From contig NC_071349.1 of NCBI RefSeq assembly GCF_027744825.2, forward strand, positions 3,720,001-3,784,000: a stretch of 64,000 bases of DNA, in the 5' to 3' direction. The notes beneath the pieces are model-generated. The model had not been told where the DNA came from. It did not search any database and saw nothing but the letters and a program-made list of their open reading frames with translations. Positions 58,901 to 64,000 of the stretch are shown piece by piece. Made by a program: the position numbers and the translations under genes. The stretch comes from Synchiropus splendidus. Its lineage: Eukaryota; Chordata; Actinopteri; Syngnathiformes; Callionymidae. Every line of letters begins with the position of its first letter. The stretch's first letter is position 1.

Positions 58901-61900
58901 TTTTATGTTTGGCGTTCCGGAATCGACCTTATCTCAGGCTGAAAACACGATTTACGCATTCTGCCATAACTTTGCAGGGAAGCTTCAGAACATGAAATTT
59001 TCATATCCCACTATAGCAGAAAGGGTCTTTCTAGTAGTCTCACATCAAATCTAAGCTGTCTGAAGTGTTTTTCCAAAGTTATCAACATTTTAATGTTTGG
59101 AGTTCCGGAATCGACCTTATCTCAGGCTGAAAACGTGTTTTCTGCATTGTGCCATAACTTTTCAGGGAAGCTTCAGAACATGAAATATTCGCCTCCCACT
59201 ATAGCAGATAGGGTCTTTCTAGTAGTTGCACATCAAATCTAAGCTGTCTGAAGTGTTTTTCCAAAGTTATCAACATTTTTATGTTTGGCGTTCTGGAACC
59301 CAACTTATCTCAGGCTGAAAACGCGTTTTCTGCATTGTGCCATAACTTCGCAGGGAAGATTCAGAACATGAAATTTTCACTTCCCACTATAGCAGAAAGG
59401 GTCTTTCTAGTATTTGCACATCAAATGTTAGCTGTCTGAAGTGTTTTTCCAAAGTTATGAACATTTTTATGTTTGGCGTTCCGGAACCCACCTTATCTCA
59501 GGCTGAAAACGCGTTTTACGCATTGTGCCATAACTTTGCATGAAGCTTCAGAACATGAAATTTTCACCTCCCACTATAGCAGAAAGGGTCTTTCTAGTAG
59601 TTGCACATCAAATCTAAGCTGTCTGAAGTGTTTTTCCAAAGTTTTCAACATTTTTATGTTTGGCGATCCGGAATCGACCATATCTCAGGCTGAAAACGCG
59701 TATTCTGCACTGTGCCTTAACTTTGCAGGGAAGCTTCAGAACATGAAATTTTCACCACCCACTATAGCAGAAATGGTCTTTCTAGTAGTTGCACGTCAAA
59801 TCTAAGCTGTCTGAAGTGTTTTTCCAAACTTTTCAACATTTTTATGTTTGGCGTTCCGGAACCCACCTCATCTCAGGCTGAAAACGTGTTTTCTGCATTG
59901 TGCCAAAACTTTGCAGGGAAGCTTCAGAACACGAAATTTTCACCTCCCACTGTAGCAGAAAGGGTCTTTCTAGTAGTTGCACATCAAATCTAAGCTGTCT
60001 GAAGTGTTTTTCCAAAGTTATCAACATTTTTATGTTTGGCGTTCTGGAACCCACCTTATCTCAGGCTGAAAACGCGTTTTCTGCATTGTGCCATAACTTT
60101 GCAGGGAAGCTTCAGAACATGAAATTTTCAACTCCCAGTGCAGCAGAAAGGGTCTTTCTCGTAGTTGCACATCAAATCTAAGCTGTCTGAAGTGTTTTTC
60201 GAAAGTTATCAACATTTTTATGTTTGGCGTTCCAGAATCGACCTTCTCTCAGGCTGAAAACGCGTTGTCTGCATTGTGCCATAACTTTGCATGGAAGCTT
60301 CCGTACATGAAATTTTCACCTCCCAGTGTAGCAGAAAGGGTCTTTCTCGTAGTTGCACATCAAATCTAAGCTGTCTAAAGTGTTTTTCCAAAGTTATCAA
60401 CATTTTTATGTTTGGCGTTCCGGAACCCACCTTATCTCAAGCTGAAAACGCGTTTTCTACATTGTGCAATAACTTTGCAGGGATGCTTCAGAACATGAAA
60501 TGTTCACATCCCACCATAGCAGAAAGGGTCTTTCTAGTAGTTGCACATCAAATCTAAGCTGTCTGAAGTGTTTTTCGAAAGTTATCAACATTTTTATGTT
60601 TGGCGTTCCGGAATCGACCTTATCTCAAGCTGGAAAGGCGTTTTACGCATTGTGTCATAACTTTGCAGGGAAGCTTCAGAACATGAAATTTTCAACTCCC
60701 ACTATTGCAGAAAGGGTCTTTCTAGTAGTTGCACGTCAAATCTGAGCTGTCTGAAGTGTTGTTCGAAAGATATCAACATTTTTACGTTTGGCGTTTCGGA
60801 AACCACCTTATCTCAGGCTGAAAACGCGTTTTCTGCATTGTGCCATAACTTCTCAGGGAAGCTTCAGAACATGAAATGTTCACATCCCACTATAGCAGAA
60901 AGGGTCTTTGTAGTAGTTGCACATCAAATCTAAGCTGTCTGAAGTGTTTTTCCAAAGTTATCAACATTTTTATGTTTGGCTTTCCGGAACCCACCTTATC
61001 TCAAGCTGAAAACGCGTTTTCTGCATTGTGCCATAACATTGCAGTGAAGCTTCAGAACATGAAATTTTCACGTCCCACTATAACAGAAATGGTCTTTCTA
61101 GTAGTTGCACATCAAATCTAAGCTGTCTGAAGTGTTTTTCGAAAGTTTTCAACATTGTTATGTTTAGTGTTCCTGAATCGACCTTATCTCAGGCTGAAAA
61201 CGCGTTTTCTGCATTGTGCCATAACTTTGCAGGGAATATTCAGAACATGAAATTTTCACCTCCCACAATAGCCGAAACGGTCTTTCTAGTAGTTCAACAT
61301 CAAATCTAAGCTGTCTGAAGTGTTTTTCCAAAGTTATCAACATTTTTATTTTTGGCGTTCCGGAACCCACCTTATCTCAGGCTGAACAGGCGTTTTCTGC
61401 ATTGTGCGATAACTTTGCAGGGAAGCTTCAGGACATGAAATTTTCACGTCCCACTATAGCAGAAGGGGTCTTTCTAGTAGTTTCCCATTAAATCTAAGCT
61501 GTCTGAAGTGTTTTTCCAAAGTTATCACCATTTTTTTGTTTGGCGTTCCGGAATCGACCTTATCTCAGGCTGAAAACGCGTTTTACGGATTGTGCCATAA
61601 CTATGCAGGGAAGCGTCAGAACATGAAATTTTCACGTCCCACTATAGCAGAAAGGGTCTTTCTAGTAGTTACACATCAAATCTAAGCTGTCTGAAGTGTT
61701 TTTCCAAAGTTATCAACATTTTTTTGATTGGCGTTCCGGAACCCACCTTATCTCAGGTTGAAAACGCGTTTTCTACATCGTGCCATAACTTTGCAGGGAA
61801 TCTTCTGAACATGAAATTTTCACCTCCCACTACAGCAGAAAGGGTCTTTCTAGTAGTTGCACATCAAATCTAAGCTGTCTGAAGTGTCTTTCGAAAGTTA

Positions 61901-64000
61901 TCAACATTTTTATGTTTGGCGTTCCGGAATCGACCTTATCTCAGGATGAAAAATCGTTTTCTGCATTGTCCCATAACTTTGCAGGGAAGCTTCAGAACAT
62001 GAAAATTTGACCTCCCAATATAGCAGAAAAGGTCTTTCTAGTAGATGCACATCAAATCTAAATGTCTGAAGTGTTTTTCCAAAGTTATCAACATTTTTTT
62101 GTTTGGCGTTCTGGAACCCACCTTATCTCAGGCTGAAAACGCGTTTTCTGCATTGTGCCATAACTTTGCAGGGAAGCTTCAGAACATGAAATTTTCACCT
62201 CCCACTATAGCAGAAAGGGTCTTTCTAGTAGTTACACATCAAATCTAAGCTGTCTGAAGTGTTTTTCCAAAGTTATCAACATTTTTTTGATTGGCGTTCC
62301 GGAATCGACCTTATCTCAGGCTGAAAACGCGTTTTACGCATTGTGCCATGACTTTGCATAAAGCTTCACAACATTACATTTTCACATCCTACTACAGCAG
62401 AAAGGGTCTTTCTAGTAGTTGCACATCAAATCTAAGCTGTCTGAAGTGTTTTTACAAAGTTTTCTACATTTTTATGTTTGGCGTTCGGGAACCCACCTTA
62501 TCTCAGGCTGAAAAAGCGTTTTACGCATTGTGCCATAACTCTGCATATAGCTTCAGAACATGACATTTTCACATCCCACTATAGCAGAAAGGGTCTTTCA
62601 AGTAGTTGCAGATCAAATCTAAGCTGTCTGAAGTGATTTTCCAAAGTTATCAACATTTTTATGTTTGGCGTTCCGGAATCGACTTAATCTCAGGCTGAAA
62701 ACGCGTTTTACACATTGTGCCATAACTTTGCATAAAGCTTCAGAACATTACATTTTCACATCCTACTACAGCAGAAAGGGTCTTTCCAGTAGTTGCACAT
62801 CAAATCTAAGCTGTTTGAAGTGTTTTTCCAAAGTTAACACCATTTTTACGTTTGGCGTTCCAGAAACAACCTTATCTCAGGCTGAAAACGCGTTTTACGC
62901 AATTTGCCCTAACTTTGCAGGAAAGCTTCAGAACATGAAATTTTCACCTCCCACTAAACCAGAAAGTGACTTTCTAGTAGTTGCACATCAAATCTAAGCT
63001 GTCTGAAGTGTTTTTCCAACGTTATCAACATTTTTATGTTTGGCGTTCTGGAACCCACCTTATCTCAGGCTGAAAACGCGTTTTCTGCATTGTCCCATAA
63101 CTTTGCAGGTCGACTTCAGAACATGAAATTTTCTCCTCCCACTATATCAGAAAGGGTATTTCTAGTAGTTGCACATCAAATCTAAGTTGTCTGAAGTGTT
63201 TTTCCAAAGTTATCAACATTCTTATGTTTGGCGTTCCGGAATCAACCTTATCTCAGACTGAAAAAGTGTTTTCTGCATTGTGCCATAACTTTGCAGGGAA
63301 ACTTCAGAACATGAAATTTTCAACTCCCACTATAGCAGAAAGGGTCTTTCTAGTAGTTGCACATCAAATCTAAGCTGTTTGAAGTGTTTTTCCAAAGTTA
63401 ACACCATTTTTATGTTTGGCGTTCCAGAAACAACCTTATCTCAGGCTGAAAACGCGTTTTACGCATTGTGCCATAACTTTGCAGGAAAGCTTCAGAACAT
63501 GAAATTTTCAACTCCCACAATAGCAGAAAGGGTCTTTCTAGTAGTTGCACATCAAATCTAAGCTGTCTGAAGTGTTTTTCCAAAGTTATCAACAGTTTTA
63601 TGTTTGGCGTTCCGGAACCCACCTTATCTCAGGCTGAAAACGTGTTTTCTGCTATGTTCCTTAACTTTGCAGGGAAGAATCAGAACATTAAATTTTCAGC
63701 TCCCACTATGACAAACAGGGTCTTTCTAGTAGTTGCACATGAAATCTAAGCTGTCTGAAGTGTTCTTCCAAAGTTATCAACATTTTTACGTTTGGCGTTC
63801 CGGAATCAACCTTATCTCAGGCTGAAGACGCGTTTTACGCATTGTGCCATAAATTTGCAGGGAAGTTCCAGAAAATGAAATTTTCAGCTCCCACTATGAC
63901 AAACAGGGTTTTTCTAGTAGTTTCACATCAAATCTAAACTGTCTGAAGTGTTTTTTGAAAGTTTTCAACATTTTTGTGTTTGGCATTACGGAATCGACCT
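55961..64000 (+). repeat. 188-bp satellite array, right block
   Basis: About 43 monomers, same orientation, more diverged from one another than in the 24-53 kb core and resembling those of the left flank. One monomer lacks 15 bp around 56997 (CATCAAA joined to GTGTTCTTCC). Bases 58842-59062 match 22920-23140 closely (AATCAAAGCTGTTTGAAGTG, AAAACACGATTTACGCATTCTGCC, TTCATATCCC, AGTCTCACATC). Their separation, minus LTR 2 and its target duplication and allowing for that 15-bp loss, is 180 monomers, so register is preserved across the whole distance. The array runs off the right end of the window. No gene is seen. Confidence 0.97.

Noticed and set aside
1..64000. More than a hundred similar 60-140 residue open frames on both strands (recurring ...CLKCFSKVINIFMFG... 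and ...KHFRQLRFDVQLLERPF...)
   Set aside because: They are translations of the 188-bp satellite. All stop at the same repeat-internal codon, the frame shifts every monomer because 188 is not a multiple of 3, both strands give families of equal quality, and single-base indels and stops are common. No domain or signal of coding constraint is visible.
1..64000. CRISPR array or other spacer-repeat system
   Set aside because: The repeats are contiguous 188-bp monomers with no unique spacers, in a eukaryotic satellite context.
1..64000. CENP-B box in the monomer
   Set aside because: The closest stretch around GGCGTTCCGGAATCGACC does not fit the essential pattern NTTCGNNNNANNCGGGN, and no monomer I read contains it.
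1..64000. Inverted segments or change of monomer orientation, for example across the LTRs
   Set aside because: Every landmark I followed (CCATAACTTTG, CAGAACATG, GTAGTTGCACATC) stays on the + strand throughout.

Overview
This window is almost entirely one tandem satellite array. A monomer of 188 bp repeats head-to-tail from the first base to the last, always in the same orientation, for roughly 320 copies. The array enters and leaves the window, so neither edge is seen. It is interrupted only twice, each time by a solitary LTR-like insertion with an intact target-site duplication. I find no protein-coding gene, rRNA, tRNA or CRISPR array. The 60-140 residue open frames throughout the array are a by-product of the repeat.

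The host is a eukaryote. Variant monomers show CG>TG and CG>CA changes concentrated at the CpGs of the repeat, which points to a genome with CpG methylation. The insertions look like retroviral or retrotransposon LTRs (TG...CA ends, TATA-like boxes, AATAAA signals, CCAAT boxes in the second). A vertebrate such as a fish or amphibian is my best guess, but the sequence does not prove it. The monomer length, near one nucleosome repeat, and the higher-order duplications suit a centromeric or pericentromeric satellite.

Layout: 1-5505 satellite, fairly diverged, with short local duplications. 5506-7102 solo LTR 1 (1597 bp, TSD TTTTA). 7103-53867 satellite. Within it, about 23.9-53.8 kb is a recently rearranged core: a 9-monomer tandem duplication (23.94-27.25 kb), a 12-monomer duplication (28.38-32.20 kb), a 41-monomer tandem duplication of 7709 bp (33.507-47.983 kb) whose second copy lost exactly 3+1+1 monomers, and a mosaic (48-53.8 kb) reassembled from pieces of the earlier blocks. 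53868-55960 solo LTR 2 (2093 bp, TSD TCTG), lying at the right edge of that core. 55961-64000 satellite again, more diverged.

The most interesting signals are two stem-loops in the presumed transcribed region of LTR 1 that share an 11-nt core and have compensatory stem changes; three perfect dyads per satellite monomer; the clustered CpG decay; and the whole-monomer quantisation of duplications and deletions, often in multiples of three monomers. All alignments were done by eye, so block boundaries are good to about 10-50 bp unless stated.
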